This document shows, piece after piece, positions 1 through 8,908 of a stretch of 28,085 nucleotides of DNA; position 1 is the stretch's first letter; every line of letters starts with the position of its first letter. The DNA lies in contig BLSF01000148.1 in assembly GCA_012862575.1 (NCBI GenBank), positions 1-28,085 on the forward strand, given 5' to 3'. The notes below the pieces were generated by a model. That model saw only the letters and a list, made by a program, of their open reading frames with translations, ran no database searches and had not been told where the DNA came from. Made by a program: the position numbers and the translations under genes. The DNA is from Parietichytrium sp. I65-24A (Eukaryota > Sar > Bigyra > Thraustochytrida > Thraustochytriidae).

Positions 1-359
1 CCACACTCCATTTCAATTTCGGGCAAGGGCTCATACGCGGCTCGGATCCTGGCGATGCTATTGCGGCATCTGGTCACCTTACCACGCAGGGTATTCGTCC
101 TCTCCCCAGCCGATCTCTTGTTTTCGACTTGTGATTGCAGGTCTGCGATCTCCGCCTCGAGAAGCGCAATGGCAGCCGCGTCACTCTCGCATATCCCGTC
201 ATGTTTACGCTTTGCTCTGATCTGGTTCTCCTTTTGCCTTTTTTGTCGCTTCAACTCCCTCTGACGAGACTCTTTCTCTCGCTCGCTTCTTGTGAAGCGC
301 CGCACGTCTTCCGTGATGGCTTGCGACAAAGCATGTGACGATGGCAACGAGGTCGTCAT
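1..359 (-). CDS. Possible TnpB/Fanzor-like protein, N-terminal part, runs off the window edge
   Basis: An open frame begins at an ATG at 359 on the minus strand and stays open to base 1, about 119 codons. It lies in a different frame from tnpA and overlaps its last 155 nt. The predicted start is rich in charged residues (a long Arg/Lys/Glu/Gln stretch at about residues 23-50, then a coiled-coil-like segment at about 60-100). No RuvC or zinc-finger motif is reached before the window ends, so the identity rests only on position: in IS607-type elements the second gene directly follows or overlaps tnpA and encodes TnpB or, in giant viruses and eukaryotes, a Fanzor-like nuclease. It could instead be a chance open frame opposite the 3' end of tnpA, although the last 204 nt lie beyond tnpA. 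Confidence 0.4.
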   Translation of the reverse strand, partial: MTTSLPSSHALSQAITEDVRRFTRSEREKESRQRELKRQKRQKENQIRAKRKHDGICESDAAAIALLEAEIADLQSQVENKRSAGERTNTLRGKVTRCRNSIARIRAAYEPLPEIEMEC

Positions 360-864
360 GGGCACCGTCTTCGTCGCTCTCACTCTGATTGTGAACGGTG
401 AGTGCTGTACCATACTTTGCGCAGATTTGCTCAAATATGTCGTACCCAATTCGGGCAAGTCTATCCTTGTAGAGGACGGTAATCTCTTTGACCACTCCAT
501 CGCACACGAGTCCCAGAAGGGAAGACAGTCCCTTACGTTGAAAGTTAACGCCACTCCCGACATCGGTGATGACGCGGTCATGCTGGGGGTAAGACTGCTT
601 GAGTCGCTCGACTTGACGTCCCAGATCGTCCTTTTGTTTGGCCGAGGAGACACGGGCGTAGAGGATGTGCATTTTCGGCTTGGCAGCAACGATTGGCTCG
701 GAGAGATTGAGCTTTCGGAGGACATCGGACACGAGATATCGACGCCTTCCATCTTTCCCGATTCGGAGGTGTCTGACTGACCCGTCTTCCGCCCAATTTC
801 GTAAACAGGACAACGTGATACCATACTGGTCCACGAAGAACTTCCCAGGGCGATACTTTTCCAT
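205..864 (-). CDS. tnpA: IS607-family serine recombinase (transposase TnpA)
   Basis: The 219-residue protein has the IS607 transposase order: an N-terminal MerR-like helix-turn-helix (about residues 8-52, including IGKDGRRRYLVSDVLRKL) followed by a serine resolvase domain. The catalytic block YARVSSAKQKDDLGRQ puts the nucleophile at about Ser73, and the later block with KDRLARIGYDIFEQI carries the conserved Arg residues of the active site. Length is normal for the family and the frame is intact. The enzyme would excise and integrate a circular element, typically with little target specificity and no terminal inverted repeats, so element ends cannot be seen here. The start at 864 is the ATG immediately before the DNA-binding domain. 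IS607-type elements are well known in giant viruses and some protists. The C-terminal tail is Lys/Arg-rich and overlaps a second open frame. Confidence 0.93.
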   Translation of the reverse strand: MEKYRPGKFFVDQYGITLSCLRNWAEDGSVRHLRIGKDGRRRYLVSDVLRKLNLSEPIVAAKPKMHILYARVSSAKQKDDLGRQVERLKQSYPQHDRVITDVGSGVNFQRKGLSSLLGLVCDGVVKEITVLYKDRLARIGYDIFEQICAKYGTALTVHNQSESDEDGAHDDLVAIVTCFVASHHGRRAALHKKRARERVSSEGVEATKKAKGEPDQSKA

Positions 865-939
865 TAGAGTTCAAAAGTTCAAGAGTAAGCGGATTTGACA
901 AGTCGAGACCGAGGTCGAAGTCGAGTTTGGGGTCTGCTG

Positions 940-1120
940 GGTCCCAAAAGCGACTTTCAAAAGCCTATGCGTTTTTCGTGGAGTACATCTATGGCACAAG
1001 GTCTCACGGTATCTGATATAACAAACGATAGCTTCCAGAATAGCCCCAAGGGTAAATTTCTCTCTACGTTCAAGCGGTACTCCATACAACTATTCATACG
1101 ACAACAGAAAAAAAACTTAC
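940..1120 (-). other. Stray copy of an intron 5' half
   Basis: Read on the minus strand from 1120, this stretch opens with a perfect donor (ACAG followed by GTAAGT). It then aligns by eye along roughly 180 nt, at perhaps two thirds identity with gaps, to the 5' half of the 493-nt intron at 2713-2221. Shared landmarks include GTAAGTTTTT, TAGTTG, GAGTACCGCT, AGCTATCGT, GAGAC, TTGAAAGTCG. The sequence before the donor does not resemble the exon of that gene, so the intron part and not the exon is what is shared. It lies about 160 nt beyond the stop of the spliced gene at 1283 and just upstream of tnpA. Confidence 0.6.
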
Positions 1121-1282
1121 CTGTGCAACGTTAAAGGTTAGGTTAGCAATAATCTCTTGTGTGTCAACTGGATAAATTTGAATGAGCGAAAGTTCTAATT
1201 TAATTTGATATTACGCTGCCAGCAGGGCTGACACGTGTTGAATGGATTGTTGTTACCATAATTTGATACAAAGAGAGTGATT

Positions 1283-3107
1283 TCATTGTAAGGTACAGGC
1301 ACGGTTGACGCGGCTTGGATCGCTGTTACCACAAGTGGGGCACATATCACAAGCTAGGGCCCTTCTCTTTGCCCTCTCTAGATTTGCAATTTCCTTTGCA
1401 CTATACTCCTCACGATCACGTGCGCGCTTTCGGAGATTTAGGGGTGATGGTGATCTATTCTTCTCCTGTTTGATTGCAACAGATTCCACAGCCATATTTG
1501 CCTCATCCACATTGTTCTTTGGTTTAGAGGAGCACACCTCTGCCTCTTCCTCTTCCTCTTCTTCTTCTCCTTCTTCCGCGGACTCATACTCAGACTCGAG
1601 TTCAGCCTCTTCCTCAGACTCAAGTTCAGCCTCTTCTTCAGACTCTGAATCCTCGCCTCTCCCGCAAAAGTCTTGCAATTGTTCACCCTTCTCATCATCC
1701 CCATCCCACACATCCGGGCACAAAATCTCGAGCCAATTCTTTAGTAAACCCTCGTATAGCGGCTGATCGGTACTCTCTGAAACGTTATGACTGTAAGTGT
1801 TGTACGATACACACATTGATGCAAGTTGAAGTAGTGTACCGGCCCTATCCATGAACGATACCAGCTCAAACTTGCTAAATCCCTTTCCAAGACTCATCTT
1901 GTCTTCGAGTGCAGCAATGACATTAATGTCAGCTTTGTTGAGACGGGATTCACTGGAGCATTTCACAAACGCTTGGTAGTCGAGGCGGTGAAAGTCGATC
2001 TCGGTGGTATAGGCCTCGGGAAGCCGGAGTAACATGGGAGTGCAACACACCTTCTCCTTTGAAGCAGTGGCATAAGTCGGCATCAAGGCAAGCTTATGGC
2101 ACACGTCACATTTCAGTGCATTAGAAAGAATGGACCCGTACTTAAACTCTACGAGCTTCCGGTAGTTGGTCCGGGACCGGGTACCATTTGCGTAGTCCGA
2201 GGACTTCACGAGCTCCCATACTGGTGTATTCAAACACATAATAGTTAGCAAATGAAACACTTCCTAACCACATGTATAGTGCATCTCGTTCTTTTGAAAC
2301 GAGCGGCCCACCGGGCAGTTGCGCCAAAGGCGCGTGATGAGAGAATCGCTCAGCGGACCCCAAGTACAATGGGTTCCAGACGAGCAGGACCATCTGGTCA
2401 TCGAAGAAACATGAGCAATTGTCATATCCGAACGAAGCTTACATAGGGACATTACCGGTTTGACCAAAAAGAAGGCAAAGGTAACGCCCGATTGTCATGG
2501 TTCAGTAGGCTCAACGACTATCACGCCACGTTGCCTCTCAAAAACGACTTTCAAGAGTTCGTGCGTTTACATATGGTACGTCTATAGAACAAAGTCTCAT
2601 AGTGTACGATAGCTCGAAGGAAAGCCTTTCAGGATGATGCCAAAAAGTATCTGCTCACCATGTCCAGCGGTACTCGATGCAACTACACATATCACAACCG
2701 AATAAAAACTTACCTGTATTCCCCGCAGCTTTGCAAGCGTCAAGGTATTCGCGGGGAGCGACTTCGCCCACTGGCCATACCTTGTTTGTGAACCTTTCCT
2801 GAGAGAGGTACGGAAGCTTCTTAAGGCAAACAGACGCAAATTGCATTACCAGCGGGGCATACTTGAAAATCGTGTACAGCCTTGCTGGCGTGATCACATC
2901 GGGTCCAATTGCGCACACAAGGTCCTCGCAGAGTTTAGCGACAAACTTGTCGTTCAACATCGAGAACGCAAACGTCTCCATCACATGCGAGTTTGGCATC
3001 ACGTCGAAAACGCCGAAAGAGGCCTCGAACGAAACAGACGCCAAGCGAGTACGCACATTGCATTGCGACGAGCAAGATACGCATGTTTCAGCAGCAGTAG
3101 ACGTCAT
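1283..3107 (-). CDS. Unknown Cys-containing protein with acidic and basic tail, two exons
   Basis: Exons are 3107-2714 and 2220-1283; the intron of 493 nt starts with GTAAGT, has a TGCTAAC branch-like site 23-28 nt before its end and closes with ACACCAG. Phase is 1 on both sides and the joined frame is 443 codons. The first ~310 residues look globular, with Cys pairs (CVSCSSQC near the start, CDVC and VCC in the middle). A Glu/Ser tract follows (about 340-375, including a run of Glu), then a basic stretch around KRARDREEY that could be a nuclear localisation signal. The C-terminus has a small Cys cluster, CDMCPTCGNSDPSRVNRAC, that could bind zinc. I do not recognise a family. The layout is shared with the coiled-coil proteins at 4734 and 7132, which suggests a nuclear role, but this is inference. 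Upstream in-frame non-ATG starts exist. Confidence 0.7.
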
Positions 3108-4733
3108 GTTGATGTTAGAATTGGGTATGGTATGATACCTGGAGCTTGGATACAGGGGCTTGCGAGCTTGGGGTAGCTTTGGTTCTGGTTTGCTGGTTTG
3201 CTGATTTGGGGTTTGCTGATTCTGGGTTTGCAGGCCAGAGTTTGACAGTTCAAAGTCGCACCTGCTCAAATTGAATCTCAAAGTTAAACTTCCAAGTTCA
3301 CATCTGAAGTATTATGTCAAAGCATAGCATCAACGTTCAATTCAACTCCGTGGCCGAACTTGAAAGTAAATGTGAGACTCCAATACTGATAACTGCCCAG
3401 TGTAAACCTTGAGCTTTGATGTCAGCGGCTCCAGATTGACCTCGGTTGCATAGCACATGTTGCCATCTGTTATCTTGGACTACAACATTCGCATTCAACT
3501 TTGGAGCCCTAACCCCAGATGTGAAATCGGTCACGCGATGTTGCTCTTTGTGCGAGACTACTGAATTGGATATGAGACTTGAGCAGTCTTACTAACTGTA
3601 TCTGCGCTGAAGCTGAACTTGGCGACACGCTCTTTCATTTTTTTGTTAGATGGCTGACCTAAGAGAAGATCGAATGAAATCCGCTAAGATTGAGTGACAG
3701 ACAGAAGGAGAGAGAGAGAGAGGGAGGGAGGGAAGATCCAAGACTGAGTCTGGAGATTCAAAACCTAACCTTAGTTTGCATCTGCTGGACGATACGCGCT
3801 TACGCTTTGTAGCAAAATGGAAAACTAGGGTCACGTTAGATCCGGACAAAACAGTCCAACCTGGCGGACCAGCGCCGACGTGCACAAATTCGTTGGATCC
3901 AAGGCTGTAGATACAGGACTCATTTGCTCGTATTGCCAACTGTCCGCATTCGAGCGCATCATCAAATTGAGACATGTAATGTTGCTTATGTGACTTGCTA
4001 GGGATATCTGGATGCATTGCTTCTTTTTGGGAAAGCGGAGGTTTACATAACTCCGAACCTCACGCGCTGAAGCTCACGAAATGGATGGATCCAAGGCTGC
4101 AGATTCAGACTCATTTGATCGTGCCGAATACCGTTCGCATTCGAGCCAGGACAACATTGAGCCTTACATCTACTTCACAGTAAAGAACCTAGCGTCATGA
4201 TTGAATCTGCGATTCGAAGCAGTTACCTGGCGCTACACTATATTAAGAACGCATCATCATATTGAGACATGTAGTGTTTGTTATGTGAAATGCTAAATAG
4301 ATCTGGATGCACTACTTCTTTTTTTGGGAAGAGGAAGTTTGCACAACTGCGACCCTGGCCTTTACCCAACTTGCAAATGCGTTTCTGTGGAAGTGTAACT
4401 TTTCCTTTAATATCGTCATACTGCGCTGTAGAACTTTTTCTACAGAAAAGCTGTACTTTCAAGGGAAAGTTCACTTTTTTCTCAAAAAAGTTCTTCACTA
4501 AAGTTCGACAAAATCCAAAAAAAACTTGATCTTTGCGAAATAGACAAATGTTGACTAGATCGTTGCGAAAGAGACAAATATTGACTACCTATGAGCCGAA
4601 CTATATCTGAAAATAAGATTCAATCCAGCCACTGATTTCACCCAGCGCTGATTTTGTTTCACAACGATGCGAACAACGGCTCCTAACCTAAACTACGGAT
4701 GCCCCATTGAGAGGAGGGGCCGAAAGTCAAGAA
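3108..4733. other. Gene-poor spacer with an old duplication
   Basis: I see no convincing gene in these 1.6 kb. The stretch at about 3700-3735 is a GAGA/GGGAGG purine run. Two related blocks, about 3885-4060 and 4077-4350, are described as a separate repeat. Short minus-strand open frames here overlap the repeat and lack family signatures. The last 100 nt before 4734 are a likely promoter region for the gene downstream, without a motif I can name. Confidence 0.5.
3885..4350. repeat. Diverged tandem duplication with a 104-bp presence/absence segment
   Basis: Block A (about 3885-4060) and block B (about 4077-4350) share GGATCCAAGGCTG, ACTCATTTG, CGCATTCGAGC, GCATCATCA, TTGAGACATGTA, ATCTGGATGCA and CTTCTTTTT in the same order. 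In block A, CGCATTCGAGC runs directly into GCATCATCA. In block B the two are separated by 104 bp (4147-4250). The extra segment lacks GT...AG ends on either strand, so it is not an obvious intron. A minus-strand peptide related to HYMSQFDDA can be read in both blocks. Confidence 0.75.
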
Positions 4734-6239
4734 ATGTCACAGGGCCAAACGAGGGAATCATTGCATCACTTCAGCAGGTTAGCAACATCAGACTTGATTC
4801 TGTTCTGGCCAGAAGCAAAGCCAGACCCCAAACACATCCACCAACAGAAGCAAGAGCAAGAGCAAGAGCAAGAGCAAGTGCAAGAGCAAGAGCAAGAGCA
4901 AGAGCAAGTGCAAGAGCAAGAGCAAGAGCAAGAGACATTCCGCAACATGAACGCAACACCAAAGATGAACGTCGCGAGATTCGAGGAAGGTATTGTGGTC
5001 CTCAAAGACGGCTTTGCGCACGCTAAAAAGCAAACTGCAGGCATGAGGTGCGCGGCTCTTCTTGGCGCGATGAAGCGGCCCGGCTTTGCGAAGGAACTCA
5101 AGAGAATCGGCAACATTCGCCTCGGTAAGCGGAGCTACACGTTTATCAAGTACCTCAACGGAGTTTTAAACCACCTTGCCAACGAACACGACCTCGATCC
5201 TTCCAATGCAAATGGTCGGAGAGCTGCCATGATGTCTCTCTTCCCAAAGAAGACCGATGCGCATACAAAGTATCTCTTCGTTTTCGGCGCGATGATTGAC
5301 TTTTCGCTGTCCAAAAACGTACTTCCAGCTCAGTGTGCGGCAATTCATACTGTGCAAATGGACAAAATCCTGGTCGAGCATCCAGTGTTTTCTCTCGCAT
5401 GTTCACTCGTTAAGGTTAACATTGAGAACGCGGTCAAGACCTGGGTAAACGGGCCAAAGTCTCGTGAGTGTGCAAACGGCGACGATGCTTCTGAAGGTGA
5501 GGAACGCAGTGAGGGGGGCGATGCCTCTGACGGTGGTGAAGCTAACGCAGATGAAGGTCCTACAGAGGGACCGGAGGGACTAGAGGGGGCAGAGGGTGAT
5601 GCATCAAAACCGCCGTTGAAGAGGAGCAGAAGCGATAGTGTCTCCTCTGACGAATCCTCCAGCTCTGAGGAGGAGGCAGAACTAGATGAGGAGGAGGTTT
5701 GTGAGGTGAAGAGACCCCGCGTTGAACCTTCCCCAAGCAGTTCAAGGGACACGAACAGCTGTTCCGTCGTAACCGATGCAAGCTCTATCAGCTTTTCTAA
5801 CAGCGTCACTGAGCTCAAGAGCGACAGCCAGCTTGGCCAGGTACGAGACCACTTACTCAGCTTGACTAAGGTGTTTGATTCTGCGGTGTCCACGATTGAA
5901 GAGAAGAGATGTGCACGCTCCTCTGAACAAGAAAGAATTGCGGAGTTAGAGAGGGAAAACGCAGAGCTCAGAAAGGAGTGTAGAGTTGAGCGCCGTGAAA
6001 TGAGATCTGAAATGGACGGTATGATATCTGCTTTGTCACAGCGCGACAGAGAGATTGCTCAATTGACAAAAGAGAGGGATGCAGCTCTGAGGGAAATTGC
6101 CTCGAAGGCTAGTTCTTTGAAGGACAGTGATAATGAGCGTCAGTACTTGCGGGAAAAGCGTACCAGCCTTGAATCCGAGCTAGAAGCGCTCAAGCAAAAA
6201 ATCAAAGGCTTATTTGGCGACCTTGGCGTTTCGAACTAA
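4734..6239 (+). CDS. Unknown protein: Glu/Gln repeat, globular domain, acidic linker, C-terminal coiled coil
   Basis: A 501-codon frame from the ATG at 4734; a second ATG at 4947 would remove the Gln/Glu repeat and leave 430 residues, and I cannot decide between them. After the (GAGCAA)-type repeat (about residues 36-70) comes a globular region of ~170 residues (about 85-245) without a motif I know. A long Gly/Glu/Asp linker follows, then a Ser/Glu cluster next to basic residues (PPLKRSRSDS, VKRPRVEPS), good candidates for nuclear localisation. The last ~120 residues are a heptad-rich coiled coil rich in Glu, Arg and Leu. The architecture parallels the next gene at 7132. Possible roles are a nuclear or virion-scaffold protein; no enzymatic motif is visible. 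Confidence 0.75.
   Translation: MSQGQTRESLHHFSRLATSDLILFWPEAKPDPKHIHQQKQEQEQEQEQVQEQEQEQEQVQEQEQEQETFRNMNATPKMNVARFEEGIVVLKDGFAHAKKQTAGMRCAALLGAMKRPGFAKELKRIGNIRLGKRSYTFIKYLNGVLNHLANEHDLDPSNANGRRAAMMSLFPKKTDAHTKYLFVFGAMIDFSLSKNVLPAQCAAIHTVQMDKILVEHPVFSLACSLVKVNIENAVKTWVNGPKSRECANGDDASEGEERSEGGDASDGGEANADEGPTEGPEGLEGAEGDASKPPLKRSRSDSVSSDESSSSEEEAELDEEEVCEVKRPRVEPSPSSSRDTNSCSVVTDASSISFSNSVTELKSDSQLGQVRDHLLSLTKVFDSAVSTIEEKRCARSSEQERIAELERENAELRKECRVERREMRSEMDGMISALSQRDREIAQLTKERDAALREIASKASSLKDSDNERQYLREKRTSLESELEALKQKIKGLFGDLGVSN
4847..4935 (+). repeat. (GAGCAA)n hexamer repeat with GTGCAA interruptions
   Basis: About 15 hexamers of GAGCAA, with GTGCAA interruptions at regular spacing, giving an 18-30 nt higher-order pattern. 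In the frame of the gene at 4734 it reads Gln-Glu repeats with Val interruptions. The length is a multiple of three throughout, so changes in copy number would keep the frame. Confidence 0.9.
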
Positions 6240-7131
6240 CATAACGTCCGTTACCCACGATAATAAGCCCAGAATAATTATGAACAAACGTATCAAATGT
6301 TAATTTAGCAATATCTCAAGACTTATACACATATTTACTCTAATAGTATTAATTCGAGACCATAGCTATTAGCCATTGCTCTTCTAAAACATTAAGAAGT
6401 ATAGAAGCATTAGTGATTACGATTAGTGATGATTGTCAGGATTAAGGATTGTCAGCTTCAGCTTTCAAATTGTCGAAAGTCTTGGAAGTTTCGAAGTTTT
6501 CAAGTTTTTTTAAGTTTTTGGGTCTCAACGTTCTCACGTTTCCATGGTGTCCTCAAGTTTCCATCGTGTTCTCGAGTTTCCATCGTGTTCTCAAGTTTTC
6601 AGGTTTTCAGGTCTTCAGGTTTTGCTAGGTTAGCTGGTATATTCAAACTAGTTTCGAATTCGAGATCCAGCCAGCATGTTGATACTTAGTTATATACCTA
6701 ATGGAGAATAACACGTCTCTCTTAAGTTAACTAGCTATACGTCATTACTAGCTTCGAATTCGAGATCCAGCCAGCATGTTGATACTTACTGTTAGTCATA
6801 TACCTGATGGAGAATAACGCGTGTCTTTTAGGCTAACTGGCTATATACATATAGTAGGTTCGAATTCGAGATCCAACCATGCCCGGTACGGTTAGCTAGA
6901 ATACCCAGTGTCTATTAACGATACTCTGTTTCATATGCCAGTACCTAACTATGTCTAGCCGAACGACACTTTGCTGAGAGATGCTTAGACTTTTAGTTAA
7001 CATGCATAGCGGGACTGTGAAACTTTTGATTCCCCAACAAAGCAGACACTGAACGAGATACAGGGAACACGACAACGGCGAAGGAGCGGAGCGAAGGAGC
7101 GAAGGAGCGGAGCGATCACGCGTGGCCAAGC
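6240..7131. other. Intergenic region with three repeat families, no gene seen
   Basis: The first part is AT-rich and follows the stop at 6239. At about 6478-6625 there are diverged repeats of CAAGTTTCC/GTTTTCAGG type. At 6640-6890 a ~100-nt unit recurs. At 7079-7113 GAAGGAGCGGAGC-type units are repeated, ending just before the start codon at 7132, where the promoter should lie. No RNA gene or protein-coding frame stands out. Confidence 0.5.
6640..6890. repeat. ~100-nt tandem repeat around TTCGAATTCGAGATCCA
   Basis: The core TTCGAATTCGAGATCCA recurs starting at 6653, 6753 and 6859, a spacing of 100 and 106 nt. The first two units also share GCCAGCATGTTGATACTTA and ATGGAGAATAAC. All three cores are preceded by a variant of TTAGCTGGTATA within ~30 nt. 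The third unit is truncated after the core. Confidence 0.85.
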
Positions 7132-8772
7132 ATGACTGGGCGAAGGATGTCCGCACGCGCTAGAACAGCGCACGATGGAAGAGAGGAAGAGAGTTTCACC
7201 TTTGAAGAGTGGCGACGGAGTATAGAGGTGGTTACAATGGACGCATGCCCTTTACATACCTTTGACTCAATTCTGGAAGAGCGCAACTGCACTATGAAAG
7301 AGCTCTTTGAAGTGGATCTGGCGAGATTCAGAGAGATACTTACCGGAAAGTACAAAACCATACAAGATACCAAGAACTGGGCGTCGCTGTCAACTTTCGT
7401 ACTGAAGCACTTTCCACAAAGAGCGCTGACCAGCACGGAGAAACGCGCGTTCGCTGTCGCTATCTGTCTCAGCAAAGACATCCCCGTGATGACCAGTTAC
7501 TGGAAAAATAGAAGGGATTTCGATACCGTACTTGGCAAATTGGAAGAGACTCTCGGAACAAAGGCTGCTCATGTATCACGGTTCAAGGAGCTCGGAGTCG
7601 TTCCTTACGGCATTGTGATCGCGTTCTGGTGCATGCAAGGCCGGCAAAATATCAAGCTAAACAACTACATATTTCGGGGAACGAAGAAGTCTCGGGATAG
7701 AAAGAATCTCTCTGAGACAGCGGAAGAGGCTTCCGCGAAGAAAGATCCGAGCCCTCCGAATGATCCACATCAAGTTCCAGCGCCCAGTCGTGTGGAAAGG
7801 TCGGCTGCTGTGGCTCTGGATGAAGACCGTCGTCCACAAAGCCAACAAAGCCCGAATATGCGACAAAGAATACTGACCGCCTTCCCGACCCCTGTCAGCC
7901 ATGATGTTCGTTCTGCTCGCTGCCCTAATTTAAGTGACTCTGGTGAGACCGATCTCTCCAAATCAGTCCAAAAGGCTGTCGGCAATGATGACGAGGAGGA
8001 GAGCGACAATGGAGATGGGCAATCATGGCATGATGGTGGATTTGATTCGCCTTCGCCCATGCCTAAATTAGGGAGCAAACGCGCTATTAATCTTGACGAA
8101 ACTTACAATGGAGACACGCCTCTCGACATTCTCTTGACGGGATCACCGTTCAAGACACCGCGCCCATCAGAGAATAGAAAGCAAAGTCTCATCGAGCTCT
8201 TGAGGTCGAAACGGAAATCACAGACTCCGTGGTCCGCGATCAGCTCGTCGAAAAGGAGAAAGTCTAACTCTTCCTCTGCAACATTGGATTCGGTTGACGG
8301 CGAAGATGTGATGGACACATTGATCGGTTTGGTCTTGAGGCTCTCGGACAAGCACAATCGAGAGTCGTTCATCGCACACGCACACCGTTTGAAGGTTAGT
8401 GATACCCTCCAGAAGCTGAATTATGAAATATCGTCTCATGGAAAGCTTGAATCGACTCTGTCCACACGCATGAGCGAGTACATGGATATCATCGACAAGA
8501 AGCAAGAAGCACTTGATGATGCCCTTAAGAGTCTCAAACTTTGCAAGGAGCGGCAAGTTCTTCAAGAGACCGAGATAAGGAATTTAAAAGAGGAAGTTAT
8601 GAGGCTTGGCGGGAAGGTGGAGACGCTGACCAGGTTCCTTGCGAATACTCCGTCTGGAACAAGCGTCGATCGGCGGATAAGCGGGATAAAAGAGGAGCAA
8701 GAAAGGAAGAAATCGGATAAAAACCGGAGGCTGTCGCAAATGATAAAGCGCGCGGAAAAATCGTTAAAGTAG
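7132..8772 (+). CDS. Unknown 546-residue protein with N-terminal domain and C-terminal coiled coil
   Basis: The frame starts at ATG 7132 (an in-frame ATG at 7147 is also possible). Residues ~20-180 are globular, including ASLSTFVLKHFPQRALTSTE and a Trp/Cys-containing FWCMQGRQNIK segment. Residues ~180-400 are low-complexity with Pro, Ser and Asp/Glu, and include basic clusters (KRKSQ, SSKRRKSNSS) typical of nuclear signals. The motif DTPLDILLTGSPFKTPRP contains Ser/Thr-Pro sites. Residues ~430-520 form a coiled coil, and the end is Lys/Arg-rich. No family is recognised. The shared layout with the gene at 4734 suggests related roles, though sequence similarity between them is not evident by eye. 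Confidence 0.8.
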   Translation: MTGRRMSARARTAHDGREEESFTFEEWRRSIEVVTMDACPLHTFDSILEERNCTMKELFEVDLARFREILTGKYKTIQDTKNWASLSTFVLKHFPQRALTSTEKRAFAVAICLSKDIPVMTSYWKNRRDFDTVLGKLEETLGTKAAHVSRFKELGVVPYGIVIAFWCMQGRQNIKLNNYIFRGTKKSRDRKNLSETAEEASAKKDPSPPNDPHQVPAPSRVERSAAVALDEDRRPQSQQSPNMRQRILTAFPTPVSHDVRSARCPNLSDSGETDLSKSVQKAVGNDDEEESDNGDGQSWHDGGFDSPSPMPKLGSKRAINLDETYNGDTPLDILLTGSPFKTPRPSENRKQSLIELLRSKRKSQTPWSAISSSKRRKSNSSSATLDSVDGEDVMDTLIGLVLRLSDKHNRESFIAHAHRLKVSDTLQKLNYEISSHGKLESTLSTRMSEYMDIIDKKQEALDDALKSLKLCKERQVLQETEIRNLKEEVMRLGGKVETLTRFLANTPSGTSVDRRISGIKEEQERKKSDKNRRLSQMIKRAEKSLK

Positions 8773-8847
8773 AGTTCGTTGGAAAGTATTTTTTCGTACT
8801 AACTTGGTTCATTGTTCTTGTACCGCTTCTCTATGTTCTCCTCCTGT

Positions 8848-8908
8848 GTGGCTCAGCTCGGCTTGACTCAGCTCGGCTCAGCTTGACTCAGCTCGGCTTG
8901 ACTCAGCT
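8848..8908. repeat. Minisatellite of CTCAGCTCGGCTTGA type in a convergent gap
   Basis: Four to five units of a 10-15 nt motif lie between the converging genes at 8772 and 8903. The last unit supplies the stop codon of the minus-strand gene. It may act in 3'-end formation of both transcripts, but no hairpin is obvious. Confidence 0.85.

Noticed and set aside
3646-4017. Minus-strand frame of ~120 codons over the old duplication
   Set aside because: Similarity to the second block is explained by the DNA duplication itself; the frame passes through a GAGA simple repeat and has no recognised domain.
4766-5116. Minus-strand Cys/Ser or Leu/Ala repeat frames
   Set aside because: They are shadows of the GAGCAA repeat.
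6850-6885. GGTTCGAATTCGAG resembling a tRNA T-loop / B box
   Set aside because: No acceptor stem, anticodon arm or A box at the right distance, and the core repeats every ~100 nt; it fits a tandem repeat better.
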